Shown here in pieces: positions 34,326-47,058 of a stretch of 64,000 nt of DNA; the first letter of the stretch is position 1, and each line of letters opens with the position of its first letter. The position numbers were made by a program, and so were the translations under genes. A model generated the notes under the pieces. It was not told the origin of the DNA, ran no database searches, and saw nothing but the letters and a program-made list of their open reading frames with translations. The DNA is taken from contig NC_046681.1 in NCBI RefSeq assembly GCF_009870125.1, positions 22,395,001 to 22,459,000 of the forward strand. The letters are read 5' to 3'. The DNA is from Drosophila pseudoobscura (taxonomy: Eukaryota > Arthropoda > Insecta > Diptera > Drosophilidae).

Positions 34326-37300
34326 GTAGATCTTTTGCTGCCTTCTAGTGCTCTGGGGGCTATGGGTTTCGATCTACTCTCAATTACGGACTTTGACCAT
34401 CAGCCACACCCTCCATCAACCTCCATCAAAGCCACCACAAGGCTGCTGCTACTCGCTTTGCCTCTTATTACGACGATTTAACCGCACAAAAACCACTCTT
34501 CAAATACTGTGTGTGTTCAAAGGTTCAACGAAGCTGAAACATATGGCGGTTGTGGCTATCCGGCGGAATAGATGGCGGCAGCAGCACGAAAAAAACTTAT
34601 TGAAAAATTGCTGAAAACTGACATTAATTTTAAATGCAACACAACAATCGAACAAGCAACAACAACAAAAATTGATGCCATTTTTGCCACACCTTTCACG
34701 CTTTTCTCTCTTTTATTTTTTAATTAAAAATTGTTTGCAGCGAGCATTTTGCATTTTGAAAGGTGAGCCGCGAAATGTTTATTCTCTCCACTCGGGCTTT
34801 CAATTTTTTATTGTGAATTTCCTTTAGCCTTTACCTTGCCGCCGCCGCCGCAGCCGCACCGCACCGCCCCGCCCCCTTGTCACTTGAACTGTCAATTACA
34901 TTTGTGAACGACCGCCCCCCCCCGAAACCCATCCCGATCCCGAACCCCAACCCGAACCCGATCGAGGTCCTCATCTGCCCAATGCCACATCCCATATCAA
35001 ACTCATTTTCATGTGCATGCATGCGAAATTTTCCTTCAATTCTTTTATTTCCATTCATCTTTTTCTGGGTTCTGGGTTTTTTTTTCCACCAGTACCATCA
35101 GTACTTTTGTTGGATTTTTCTGTTGCGGCATTTGATTAACATTTAAATTTGCTTTTGTGCGTCGCGCAGACAGAAGGCGAATGCAATTGACAGTTGGGTT
35201 TCGGCTTGGGCCAGCATTTTGATGGTACATTTTCTTCTCATTTCTACTTGAATAGACCTCCGCATCCTCCTCCTCCCACTCCTCCTCCTCCTGCTCCTGC
35301 TGCTCCTCGTATTATTCTATCCCGAGTGGAAATTGTGTGCTTATGACACACAATAATCAATTGTTTTAGCCTTGGCTCCTCGAGTGGTCCGGGATCCCTG
35401 CTCCCTGCTCAGACCACTCGGTCGTGTCCCCAGCAGCAGCAGCAGCAGCACGGGTCAAGTCGCTTCTCGTTATTGATGGCTCGTATTTGTATTACTATAG
35501 TAGATGATGGCTGCTGCAAATTGTTTATTCTTTATTGAAATGAAATATGCTTCTCCTCCAATTTGCATGCGTTGATTGCTGAAATGAAGTGCTCTTTCGC
35601 TCTCGCACTCGCACTCGCCCTCCCACTCGAAAACAAATCAAATTCTGGCACTCAATTGTCAGTTTGAATTTCAATTGTTTTAGTGGCACAAATATTACAA
35701 ATACTATTCGATGAGTGTGTTATTAAATTTCTTAGTCAATGGAGAGTCTATAGAAAGTGGTAGTGGTTCACAAATGAACACTAATCGTGGGCTATGAGGA
35801 ACTTATATATAGAGTGGAAATGAGGGATATATCTATAAATAAAGGTGATCAAAACCATGTTTAGGCATCAAAAACTGTACATAAAACGCATATTTTTACT
35901 AAATAAAACCAATACACAATGAACCTCGGTAGGTCAGTGGAATCTTCAGTAAAAATAGCTAGAGTGTATATCTTGAGATCGGCTTACTATCGGTCCAAGG
36001 GTGGAAACAATCCTTAAAGGCCCACAGGTCGAAAGGGCGATCAATGGGATCTGATCAGCAGTCGATTGTAATTCTTCGAGTGATTATTTCGAGAAGGAGT
36101 GATCTGAATGTTTTCTAAAGATTATTTCAAAGTATAAAACATACAAAATGCGATTCGATGGGAGTAAAATTTAGGTATTTGATTTATTTTCCTAAGGAAA
36201 CAGAATTGCTTTGATTTTCGTTCTCTCTGGTTTCAATGTTAATTTTACGCACTTCATGAGACGACGAGTACTTTTTCTCCTGCAATATTCGAACATTTTT
36301 AAACAAGAAATCTAAATTCTAGTAGAAGAAACATCATTCTGGCTCCCCTCTCTTTATGTCCTTATGTCTCATTTCCCCAAAGAGCCATCTCTAGAGATTC
36401 TTGTGCTCGCTGTAACTATCTTTTTGCATTTGGTCCTTAGCCAAAAACTGCACTCAGCGGCAAAACTGCACTCAAAATCTCTGTGGGAGATGTTGCCCAA
36501 AGTGCGAGTGCGAAAACGAGTGAATCCTGGCCAGAATCGTTGGCGGCGGCAGGACGTTAAGTATGTGTTGATTATGGAGCGTGTATGTTATTATTATCGC
36601 TGCTGCTGTTGCGGTTAATGGCAGCAGAAGTACGAGTGTACCAAGGAGGAGCCTTACGAGGGAGGAGGGGGGAGTGGGCGGGGCACAAAAACTTCTAGAC
36701 CATTTACCATATTCCGTAGTTTTTTATGCAAATATTTAAGAGCATCATCGAAGCGCGGCGAGTGCAAGATTCTTTCTACTATCTACGGATGCATATGTAT
36801 CTGTGTGTGTGTGTGTGTCTGCCTGCGTGTGTGTGTGCAGCAGTGCGTGTGTATTTGCGTATGCAATAATGTTATACTATATGCGCCAGAGAACTGAAAG
36901 CTGAGTAGGAGTCGAGTCCCGTGGAGTGGCCGGGGAGTGCCGGCGTACCGCGTATCCGTATTCCGTAAGCCATATGTAGATATATGTTTATGTCTGTGCA
37001 CTACACTCGATGATAAAATCGTCATGTAGTCGTAATGTCTGCATCAAATTGCATTTGCCCAGCGTCGTCGAGGAGCAGCCACAGAGTTCCTTTTGCGGAA
37101 AGGGGCCGGGCCATATGTGTCGACAACGTCGTCGTCGTCGCAATGTGTATTTATGCATAGTTTAATGCGGTTCAATGTCTGGTAATGACATCAAAACACA
37201 ACCAGTACGAGGTGCTGCTGTCTCGTACCCCAGCCCCTGCCGCCAACCCCCTCCGTGAGGTCCTTGTTGGCTGAAGTCATAATCATAATCAGGAATCATA

Positions 37301-38825
37301 GTCAACAGGCTTCGTGTTTCGGGTGGGGGGCGGTGGTGTGGCAAGAAGCAATATAGGGTCTTCGACTGCCACTGCGACTGAGTTGAATAGATATTTTTAT
37401 TATTTTCAAATTGAATTCGTATAACGTTACGGCAATGGAAGCCGGCTTGCGGGCGGGGTGAGGGGTGATGGGGTTTAGAACGTTAACCAAATCCGATTTG
37501 TTTAAAATATGATTCGGAATTCGAATTTGATTGTTAAGTGCATTCAATGTGCGTATCGATATGTTATGGCAGGAACTGAGTCGGGGCTTAAATGGCGAAA
37601 TATAAACGCTTGAGATTAGGGAGATTACATGGGTGTACGATAGGGGAAAGAACTGCTCGTAAATGCAAGTAGAAGTAAGCTTAAGTAAGTCGTTGCAACA
37701 CCCATTAGAGCTCTAGAGATGGTAGTTGAAATACACCTTAAAGATACTCAACTTTTGAAAAAAAAAAAACTATACTTTCCCCCAGAAAAAGGAACTTCTT
37801 CTTGAGGAAAAACTTTAGCCCAAATCTGATGCAAACAGCTCTTTGTATCTTTGTATCTGAAAGATACGACCTTGGCTGGAGACTGGAGGCCAGTCCACCC
37901 CATTCATGTCCCTGGGCTGTCTAGAGGCATTTTATCATTCTGCTGATTTGTTTCAAGTACCAGCAGAGAGTATACCCGTATTTCTGGCTTTGTTTTTTTT
38001 CTTTTTCTTTTGCTGTCGAGTGTCCAGTGGCCTGTATCCTGTATCCTGTGTCGTGTGTCTCTTGCCGGGCACTCGACAACGATTTGAAGATGCAAAAATG
38101 TCCATTTAACCGAGATTTATGGCAGCCAGCAGGGTTATTTATGGCAATTTGTTTTATTTACACGATATCTGGCAGACGCCAGATGGAAGCCCCCCCTCTA
38201 TCCCCCCCTCCCTTCCACTGTTCCATCACTAAGCACTGGCAAATAAATTTGCACAAATTATTATGGGTCATGGGGATTAAATGCAAACAGCAGACCGGCC
38301 CCAAAAAAAAGAAGAAGAACAACAACTGCAGATGGATGCCTATAGCCCATGGATAAAAACGTGGGGAAAAAAAGAGGAGGAGGGCAAAGGTAAAGCCGCC
38401 CGCGGGTCAGTTTATCGCATTTATTGGCGCTCTATATTTTATACATAAATTTTCGGTGGCCCACGCTGCGATGCGTTGTTGCAGGTGCACCAGCAGCCAC
38501 AGCCACAGCCACAGATACAGATACTGTGGAGCAAACACACACACAGATACAGATACACACACAAACCAATGGGAATGTGGGGAAAAACGAGTAAAAACCA
38601 AATGCAAATAGCTTAATACAAATTTTTTGGCTGGCAAAACAAGGCGCCTCCCGATGTACACTGGGAAAAAAGAGTGAGAAAACATCCAATGGTTTGATGA
38701 AAATTTTCTGTACAAAATAATTGGGGAAATTGGGATAAATGGAAAAATGGATGAAGAAGCAACTCTTTTGCCTTTTCTTTTGCAGTGTATAAAGATATGT
38801 ATCTGCATTGTGAAAAAGGCAGAGC

Positions 38826-38905
38826 AGGAGGAGGAGGAGGGGGAGGAGGAGCAGGAGGAGGAGGAGGAGGGGGAGGAGGAGGGGGAGGAGGAGGGGGAGG
38901 AGGAG
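38826..38905 (+). repeat. (GGAGGA)n purine tract
   Basis: About 80 nt of GGA and GGGGGA units form a one-strand purine tract that could adopt triplex or G-quadruplex structure. It translates as poly-Glu on the plus strand and poly-Pro on the minus strand; neither is taken as a gene. Confidence 0.9.
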
Positions 38906-39921
38906 CGGAAGCTGGAGCCTCCACCTGCAGCAGCATAATGAATGCCACATAAATCCCCCTGGCTTCGTGCGCTAGATTTCCTGGCTATGATTTTGTAATA
39001 AAAATGCATTTTTATTACCAAAATAAATTGCATTCCTTTCGACGTTGGCGTTTTCTCCTTTTACACTCTTTGCACTTTTGTTGTTTTGTTGTTTCTTGCG
39101 TGTTTTCTTTGTCAAATTGTGGGATGCTGCCCTAATTGCTTATTAAAATTGGGTGATGAAAGGATAAAAGCCCTGCCAAATAAGCAAATTTTAATTAGTT
39201 AATTAAGATTCAATGGCTCAGAAATATTTGGGGGGCACGAACCGATTGCTTATTTAGCTGGGGGGCAATGTCCCGTGTGTGTCAAGGGGGGGGAGAAGGA
39301 TGTGTGTGAAGGGGGTTGATGGAGGGGGAAGGGGTAGGTGTATAATGAAGGGTTGGAGAATAAATCTACCCATAGCAGAAAGAGTTGGAGGTACTAGAGC
39401 TTAAATGAAACGAAAAGCAGGCCTAAAAAATTCATAAAAAATTAAATTCCTATCCGTTTGAGTAGTTCCTTCCATTTTCACACTTTTGCTGCTCTAAAAT
39501 TCTGCTCCAACAATCCGCAATCCCCTTGCTTCGCTTTTGCATGCCATTTAAACTGATTTAGTACAAAAAGCCGTCTACCGAATATTGCGTATACGCGCTG
39601 TGAGCCGCTTAGCGTGAACAAAACTGTTGCATGCAAAACGGTTTTGTGTCGTAAAAACGGAAAAAAGCCAAGCAACTGCTGGGCAATCAGCCAGCAAAGC
39701 AACAAAGGAAGAGCAGAGAAGAGAGAGGCGAAAACACCAAAGAGCAATGCAAATCCAAAATGGCGTCAACTACGAGAGAAGAACAACAACAACAAACGAC
39801 AGAAACAATATCTGGGAACAACAATGTCAAATCCCTTTTTAAAAACTTTTATTGTGCAGTCGGGCGTAAACGAAAATGCCCCCAAAATAAATACGTAGGA
39901 GACACACACACAGATACAGAG

Positions 39922-39923
<2 letters not shown>

Positions 39924-39952
<29 letters not shown>
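39924..39952. repeat. (AC)n microsatellite
   Basis: About 29 nt of AC, next to shorter ACAGAT units. Confidence 0.9.
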
Positions 39953-39954
<2 letters not shown>

Positions 39955-41212
39955 ATGGCAGCGGGGAAAACTAATATGCTTTAATGGCTTAGGACTTTCA
40001 GGACTTTGTATGGCCCCCGCCCCCGCCACCGCCCCCTTACGACACGACACAACAGGACTTTCTGTGTGGCAGTAGGACAATGTTATCCTTTGGCTCGTCT
40101 GCTGTGCGCTGCCTCCATTTTGCGTAAACAAGCCAAATGGATAAAAAGCCATGACATATATGTAAGTCCTGAAGTCGTAACGATCTGGCACAAGTCCTCG
40201 CCGTCTATGGCCAGCCCTTAGCCTGCACTGAGAGAAAGCTATACATTTCCTTCGCAGAGCGGAGGGAAAACCCCTCCTGTTTGTTGGGCAGTGTATCATC
40301 TCTTTCCTCCGCCATGGAATGCTGCATATGTTTGGCTGCCTAATGCGCAAAATATTGCGATGATCAATAACAATCGCCTGTCGCCTGCAGCCTCCATACA
40401 TCCTCCCTGCTGAACCAAAACCCACCCCCCCTGGCTGCCATTTACCATTTGTTGTTATCATGTTTGGCGTCATTATTGTTGTAATTTATTTACGCTTCGA
40501 ACATTTTTCGCTTACGCCTTCGTTTGTGTTTTTTTTTTGCGCTGCCACTTTTATCATTATTGCCAGCCAGCCAGCGAAAGTTGCGACAAATGTGGCCACA
40601 CACAGACAGGCACCCACACACACACACACAGAGATACATCAGCCTCGTGGCTGAGTGTGGCAGACGTTGCCTGTGCGTTTGATCTTTCAATTATGGTTTA
40701 TGCTTCATTGATAATTGCATGTCTAATGTGGCCAGAGAGACCGAAATCAAAGTCGCAGACGGGATATACGGGAGGCAGAGAGTAGACGAAGGACAAGTTG
40801 TTTGCTGTACAAATATTCGTAGCCGCAGAACCGTCTCTACAACATCCATGGCTGTGACTGTTTACCTCTTGGCGTAACTTTAATGCGCATAACGTTTTCC
40901 AACACTCCACGAGAGGAGTCCGCAGCGTCGATGGGCCAAACGATGGATAGCAGGCTTCCTGTTAACCTGGGAGAGAGTGAGGATGCCAGAAACAAAGCAA
41001 AATCTACTCCTTTAAAAGTTTATTGTTTTGACATCTGCAAAGAATAAATATAAAAACATTTAGAAGCCTTAGAGCTTGCCTTTGGAAAGAAAACAAATCA
41101 AAAACTTAGTCACCTTTGATTTTAAAATCTATCTACTGATTTAACGAATATAATTATATTATCAAATCAAGTTGAAGCGTCGCTACGTGTGTGTCTAAAA
41201 TCTCCAATCAAA

Positions 41213-42262
41213 ATGGTCGGCTCAAAATTGAAAAGGCTTGCGGAGAAGAACGACTCGGAGAATACTGACCAGTTGCAGGTGAAGAAGTTGAAAGTGCCTT
41301 CAAGTGAGGCAGCCACAAAGCGTGCGGTTCTGGTTGAACTGCAGGCCAACAAGGAGGCAGCCATCGGTCCAGAGCCAGGGGTTGCCATCGCAGACATCGA
41401 TGCCAACGACAAGGAGAACCTCGAGCTGGTCTCGGAGTACGTCAACGATATCTACGACCATCTGTACCAGCTGGAGATCGAGCTGCCCATTCACAAGGAT
41501 CACCTGGCCGGGCAGAAGGACATCACCCACAAGATGCGAGCCGTGCTAATCGACTGGATCAACGAGGTGCACCAGGAGTTCAATATGGTTGAGGAGACCT
41601 TCCAGCTGGCCGTGGCCATCATCGATCGCTATCTGCAGGCGGTCGAGAATACGAAGCGCAGCAATCTGCAGCTGGTGGGCGTGACGGCCTTCTTGATTGC
41701 CGCCAAGTACGAGGAGGAGCTGTCGCCCGCCATCAAAGACTTGGTCTACTTCACCGAAGACACCTACTCGGCCCGTGACATCCGTCTGATGGAGCTGCAG
41801 ATCTTCAAGACCATCGATTGCAATCTTTCGCGTCCGCTGCCAATTCACTTCCTGCGGCGCTACTCAAAGGCCGCTGGAACAGCGATCGAACAGCAGACCA
41901 TGGCCAAGTATTTTGTGGAACTGACTGCGATGGACTACGGTTTGGCCAGCTATAAGCCCTCGGAGATTGCTGCAGCCTCGCTCTTTCTGTCGCTGCACCT
42001 GCTCAACGGCAACCCCCGGGCCGGCACTGGCCTCGACGACCAGCACTGGTCCCCAACGCTGGCCCACTACTCTCGCTACACGGCCACGCACTTGAGGCCC
42101 ATCACTCGACAGATCGCCAGACTGGTGCGCGATGCACCGCAGGCCAAGCTGAAGGCCATCCACAACAAGTACCAGGGCAGCTGGTGCCAGAATGTCGCGC
42201 TCCGCACCGAGCTGAGCGGCCCCCTGATGGACTCCATTGTGGACCAGACCCTGAAGCAGTAG
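41213..42262 (+). CDS. Cyclin B-like, intronless, short N-terminus (likely retrogene)
   Basis: This encodes 349 residues closely matching Drosophila Cyclin B, the Cdk1 partner for entry into mitosis. The N-terminal cyclin fold covers about residues 78-203, with MRAVLIDW (108-115), the hydrophobic patch region, and LVGVTAFLIAAKYEE. The C-terminal fold (about 205-325) holds SRPLPIHFLRRYSKA and PSEIAAASLFLSLHLL. Both degrons of the family are recognisable in the short N-terminus: a destruction-box-like RAVLVELQ (37-44) and a KEN box (67-69). Fly Cyclin B has about 530 residues, so roughly 180 have been lost, mainly between the degrons and the cyclin fold. The start at 41213 (TCAAAATGG) is preferred; the frame upstream to 41189 has only a GTG. 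No introns are present. Intact motifs and codon bias suggest an expressed retrocopy. It would be nested in the intron of the plus-strand host gene. Confidence 0.92.
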   Translation: MVGSKLKRLAEKNDSENTDQLQVKKLKVPSSEAATKRAVLVELQANKEAAIGPEPGVAIADIDANDKENLELVSEYVNDIYDHLYQLEIELPIHKDHLAGQKDITHKMRAVLIDWINEVHQEFNMVEETFQLAVAIIDRYLQAVENTKRSNLQLVGVTAFLIAAKYEEELSPAIKDLVYFTEDTYSARDIRLMELQIFKTIDCNLSRPLPIHFLRRYSKAAGTAIEQQTMAKYFVELTAMDYGLASYKPSEIAAASLFLSLHLLNGNPRAGTGLDDQHWSPTLAHYSRYTATHLRPITRQIARLVRDAPQAKLKAIHNKYQGSWCQNVALRTELSGPLMDSIVDQTLKQ

Positions 42263-43310
42263 CACCGCAAAATGTTTCGTTTATTCCGTGATTTTTGTTC
42301 ATACTTTCGTGATTGTTAAATAATAATCATAGCATTTTGAGCTCCCTCTGCTGGAAGTACAAAAGCATTCGTCAGTTGATCCTGGGCTGGGTCCGGCTTC
42401 TACCCCTGAGGACACTCCTCTAGAGTGAGCAAGGACACTGAGAGTTAGGTGTCAAGGAGTACATCTAATGGTTGATCGTATCGGAATTGTCCCTCAAAGT
42501 AGATACCAGTTTTGGGTCGTCGTTGAAGGAAGCGAGTGGCCCTGGGGTTGCCTCCTAGAACCATATAATAGAACCCATCTTATGGCCATGCGAAAGACTG
42601 TTTTTAAAGGTTCAATGCCTTCAGAATAATATTGACAGTAAACTCTTGGGGATTTTTATTATTTGGATTAAAATTACGTTTTAATAGAACCTTTAAGTAG
42701 TTGCTTCTGCCCTGTTCTTGGGCTTCAGGTCTTAGGGCTTAAGCCAGCCCCAGATTACCTTTTCCCTATAACTTTCAGCCACAAATTATGCAAGTGAGTG
42801 AAGGCCAGCGACTTCTTTCGCTCTTCTCTAGATAATAAATTATATCAAGGAAAAGCCACAGAGGGCCCACACAGTGTTGACCTTCTTTGAGAGCTGGCCA
42901 AGTGAATGCCAAAATAAGCAGCATGTGCTTTATCTCCCTCTCTCTCCCACACTGTTAACCCCTCGTGGACCTTACTTAACCCCCGACCAACGCCCCTGCC
43001 ATCTGTCATGCATTAATTTGCGCAAATGACAAAAGCATGTTTGCTAATGGAAAAACCTGTCTGTCAAATTTGCTTAAGTGAGTGAAATTTATTTTCACCT
43101 TTTGCTGGTTATTTTTTCTCTCCTTTCTCTCCCTCTCTCTCGCTTTCTGGCTGTCTCTGTCTGCTGTCTGATGTCAAATGTGTTTCCTTGTTGGCTCGAC
43201 ATCGGGGTTAATAATGAGCAGACATAATTAGTGGGAAAGTGCAACAAAAGTCGGAGAGGATGTGGCAGGAAGAATTGCAGCTGCGCTGCAAGTGCGGCGA
43301 AGAGGGGAGG

Positions 43311-43340
43311 TGGGTGGCGGTGGGTGGCGGTGGGTGGCGG
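43311..43340. repeat. 10-bp minisatellite TGGGTGGCGG, 3 copies
   Basis: Three perfect units, then a diverged fourth (AAGGTGGC). Confidence 0.9.
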
Positions 43341-43459
43341 AAGGTGGCAACATTTGCTCGTTTATCATGCGATTGTTGAAGTCGTCTGCATTTGACACTT
43401 GCTGCAAGACAGCAACAATAAATTTAAAGCCAGACCGAAGTGAGAGCAACAAATTATCC

Positions 43460-43464
<5 letters not shown>

Positions 43465-43495
<31 letters not shown>
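43465..43495. repeat. (CA)n microsatellite
   Basis: About 31 nt of CA. Confidence 0.9.
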
Positions 43496-43497
<2 letters not shown>

Positions 43498-45124
43498 GCA
43501 CTCTCCTGACACACACACAGGCACACACAATTAGTTGGGTTTTCCCTCTACAAAAAACAACTTGAAATAAAAACTATGCTCTGGTGATTTATGTTCTACC
43601 CAAAAGTTCCACAAAGAAGCGAGTGAATAAGAGATGGGGAGAGTGGAAAATCCGAGCTGGAAAATCCGAAAACTACGCTATGCAAAACTTGGAAAACAAC
43701 TGCCAGGCGCCCGACCCCAAAAGCCGCAGCAATAAAAATTGAGGGAGTGAGGGAGGGGAGGCCAGGGAAAAGGAACCTGCCTATAAGGGAGTATTGTGTG
43801 TGCCACATGTGTCGCGATCGAAAGTGCCGTAAATTGGGTCAGGCCCGGGCCAAGGAAAAGCAAGGAAAAGCGTGGAAACCCGCACCCACACAAGGCGAAA
43901 CAAATCGCTGAAGCATACCAAATCATGAGGGTGAAACGTGCACACTCTCCTATCGTACGGGGATATAGAAGATGTATCTACTATTTGCCGCAGCGCCTTG
44001 TTAAATGTATTTATCAATTTGCAATTGCAAGTTCCGCGCTCGCCACACAAAAGAGGAATCACAGGAAATTACATTTTATTGGCATGCGGTGGAGAGCGGA
44101 AACTCTCTGAAGGTGGAAACACTTGCTTTTCAATAGATACGGTCGCCGTGCACTCCTTTTCCAGGCAGGCACTAAATAACTTGAGGCCACCGCTCCAGGG
44201 TTGCCTCTGAGTTTTCTTCGCGTCTTTGGAAAGTTGTACCTTTTTTTTTGCAGGGGAAAAACTTCTTGCATCTTCTTGTGACCAGCTCTCCCTCTGTGTC
44301 CCCCTCTGTGTAAGCCACGAATTACTTTCTGTAGCCATTGGCTGCAGTTTAAAGTTGAGCCAAGTCGTTGAAAAGTTGGCTTTGCGGCCAACGGCTGCCT
44401 GAAGGTTTCAAAATAAATGTGCTGTGAAAGTCAATCAAGTGTTGCAGCATCGATGCGAAGCCCCCCTGCCCCATCTGGAAAGTAGTTGCATTTACATCTT
44501 GATTGCAATTGATAGCAGAATCGATAGATAGAGTGGTGCGGCATGGGATTTCCCATTAAATATTAATCAGGTTGAAAGTGGCCAAGCGAGAGGATGCTGA
44601 AGGACTGAAGGTAGGAGGACGGCATGGAGGCCACTAATTAGGTGGCGGTTGGGGGCGAAACTTCTTTGGAGGCCACGCTTTTCCTTGGTTTATCTTCTTA
44701 CACTGGGAAAATTGTAATACAATTATAATATTGGTAATATTTTCTTCTACTGAAATGGCCTTTCGCCGAGTGTATCTCCACTGGCCTGGCTAGCAACCGT
44801 ACCTTAAACTCATTTCCATGGTTTTTCCGCTTCACATTTCTTTTTTCTTCCTTTCGGTTTTCTTATTCTTTAACCTTCCATCTTCCACTGTTTCGCTCGT
44901 CCATTTGTTGGCCTAAAAAATAATTGCCTACTTTTCGGCGCCAACGAAACTTCATTTGAATGCCGCAGGGTTTCGCGCCTGCCTCCTGGGAATAAGTCTC
45001 GCTGGCCACCGCTGTGTCGACTCCTCCCTCCCCTCCCAAAGCGCCATCCAATTGCGACTGTAAAATTATACAAATTAATTTGGGAGCGACAATTGCGTCG
45101 AGTCTCATTTGAGTGGTTGTTGTT

Positions 45125-45151
45125 GGGGGGGGGGGGGGGGGGGGGGGGGGG
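45125..45151 (+). repeat. Poly-G homopolymer, 27 bases
   Basis: Twenty-seven G in a row. The true length may differ, since such runs are often miscounted in sequencing. Confidence 0.85.
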
Positions 45152-45530
45152 TTCCGATCTGTTCCGGTCGCCACATCCTGTTTGGCGCGGGGGGGCGTGG
45201 CAGGACATTAATTATGCTCAAGTGTCCGCTGGGAGAGCGGCCAACACTTGTTCTATAATGACTTTTGTAAAACGGGGGCCGCCCACGAATTTGATTTGAT
45301 TTTTGAGCTTTAAAAAAAGCGAAAGGATTTCGGGGCTGAATGAATGAGTGAAACCAAGTGACAGGCGACAGAGGACACACAACAGAGGCCCAGGATTTAT
45401 TAGTCCAGCAGCTGCATGGCAATATATCAAAGATTTATGTCAGCATCATCATCCTCCGAAAGAGATGGCATAAACATCAGATACAAGAGGCGGAGAGGCG
45501 GAGAGACAAACTATAAACACGAAGAGAAAG

Positions 45531-45683
45531 TATATAAAAAAAAACACACATACACACACACACAAAAGAGCAATGCGAAAAAACAACTGGCAAATGTTTT
45601 CCACCAAATGTACAGGAAAAACACAAATGAAAAGCAGCAAACAAAAAAAAAGGAAAACACGAACAGAACAGAACAGAAATTGG
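45531..45683 (+). other. Weak candidate for a TATA-driven alternative first exon
   Basis: GTATATAAAA near 45531 is followed by an A- and CA-rich leader-like region and a possible donor (AAATTG then GTGAGC) at 45684. It may be a third start of the host gene; equally it may be chance in A-rich DNA. Confidence 0.15.
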
Positions 45684-47040
45684 TGAGCGTAAAAATGAAA
45701 TTGAGCAGCAGGCCCATCCTTGTATCTGTCTCTGTATCTGTATCTATTTGTGTGTGCGTGCAAATGGGAAGCAAATTGTGAAACCTTATCACTCGAAAGT
45801 GGCACATCAAACGAGGAGTAGAGTGGAGTGTGTTAAGCAGAGCCAAAGTGGATAAACCCAAAGGCAAGTCTTGGAACATGCAAATGTGGGCCGATGGAAA
45901 AGCAACTAAGAAAAGCAATAAGACGTTAGTACTGTGACACTGTCGTATCTTTTACCAGGAAATCTCACTTAAAGTCAGTAATACATCTTTCAAGATGTTT
46001 GAATATCAAATATTGCTATAGATCTAAAAGAACATCAACCTCCTTCTCGATTGAGAGCTATATCAGGCTACGTTTACATATGATTGGCAATCAGAAGCTT
46101 AAGAATACCATCCCGAATGGCATTGAAGGATAACCAGTGGAAGCAGACCCTAACGTCTGGCTGAAGATTGAATCTTCTCTTCTCCTCGTGGATTCTACCT
46201 GCAAACTTGATGCAAACTGCCACTTGATGGTGCAGTAATTGTATCGACTCTTGAAAGATGCATTCATGGCATGTCAACGTCCAATTAAAATTACTCTTAA
46301 ATGTCTTTTCCCAATAATCCTACTCCATTCAAGAATGCCTGCTAGCTTCTATTCTCCAGATCAATGATGAAACCGTCTTGAAGGACCAAATATCGTTGTT
46401 GATGCTGCATAATTTCGAACTGTTTTATTTTTAAAGCCTTTCAAGCAGTATCTTTAGTGACACCTGCTGAAAGAATACCCCAAGTCTTAATAGATTTGAG
46501 CTCGACGCGACCCATGCATATGATTTTTATGGGCGAACCGCTCAAAGCTCTAGGTGTCCTTTATCTTAAGGGGCCTCCTTCGAGGCGTGGCCTGTGTACC
46601 TATTCGGTACCTATTCCTGTCTATGAAAACCTTGCCAGTGGTCCCAGAGACCTGCTATTACTACCGGTTTAAAGGCCTTCTTCCAGGGGACTGTATTTTC
46701 TCCCTCGTTGTCTTTAATCTTTTTGCCTGTCTTTATTTAAATATTTCTTCTTTATTTTTTTTATTGATTTATTTTATATATTTTTCTCTTGTTTTTTGTT
46801 TTCTCTTTCATTAATTCCTTTATTTCATGCCTCATTTTCACACATTTCGTTGGGAATTCGTCTGCTTCGGCTTTCTTTTATCTTCCACCGACACTCTGTC
46901 TCTGTTCCCCCTACCCCCATTTGCCCCCGCCCCGCCCACTTGTATTTATTTGTTCTCAATTACTCTCACATCTTGAGACCGCCAGCAGTTTAAAGCTTAA
47001 CAACATTTTTCCACCCACTTGCCTTCTGGAAATAATACAA

Positions 47041-47058
47041 ATATATATATATATATAT
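47041..47058. repeat. (AT)n microsatellite
   Basis: A perfect AT run of 18 nt. Confidence 0.9.

Larger units (their letters stand above)
19246..41180. other. Long gene-free stretch, probably a host-gene intron
   Basis: About 22 kb without a supported gene on either strand. Longer open frames such as 28191-28916 (-) and 39766-40473 (-) translate CA, GT and G-rich tracts and show no domain. Visible structure includes minisatellites (20775-20810, 20841-20870, 25472-25590), G-tracts (24434-24467), the AACAG/CTGTT dyad cluster (30560-30685), a 115-bp spaced duplication (34172-34325) and a purine tract (38826-38905). The length and the flanking splice sites fit a large first intron with enhancers. 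Confidence 0.45.

Noticed and set aside
38747..38938. Possible acidic C-terminal exon with an acceptor (TTTCTTTTGCAG) before a poly-Glu frame
   Set aside because: The frame comes from a GGA repeat, which always yields Glu in one frame; there is no partner exon.
39766..40473. 235-residue minus-strand frame
   Set aside because: Runs across a (CA)n microsatellite read as repeated Cys-Val; composition is not that of a protein.
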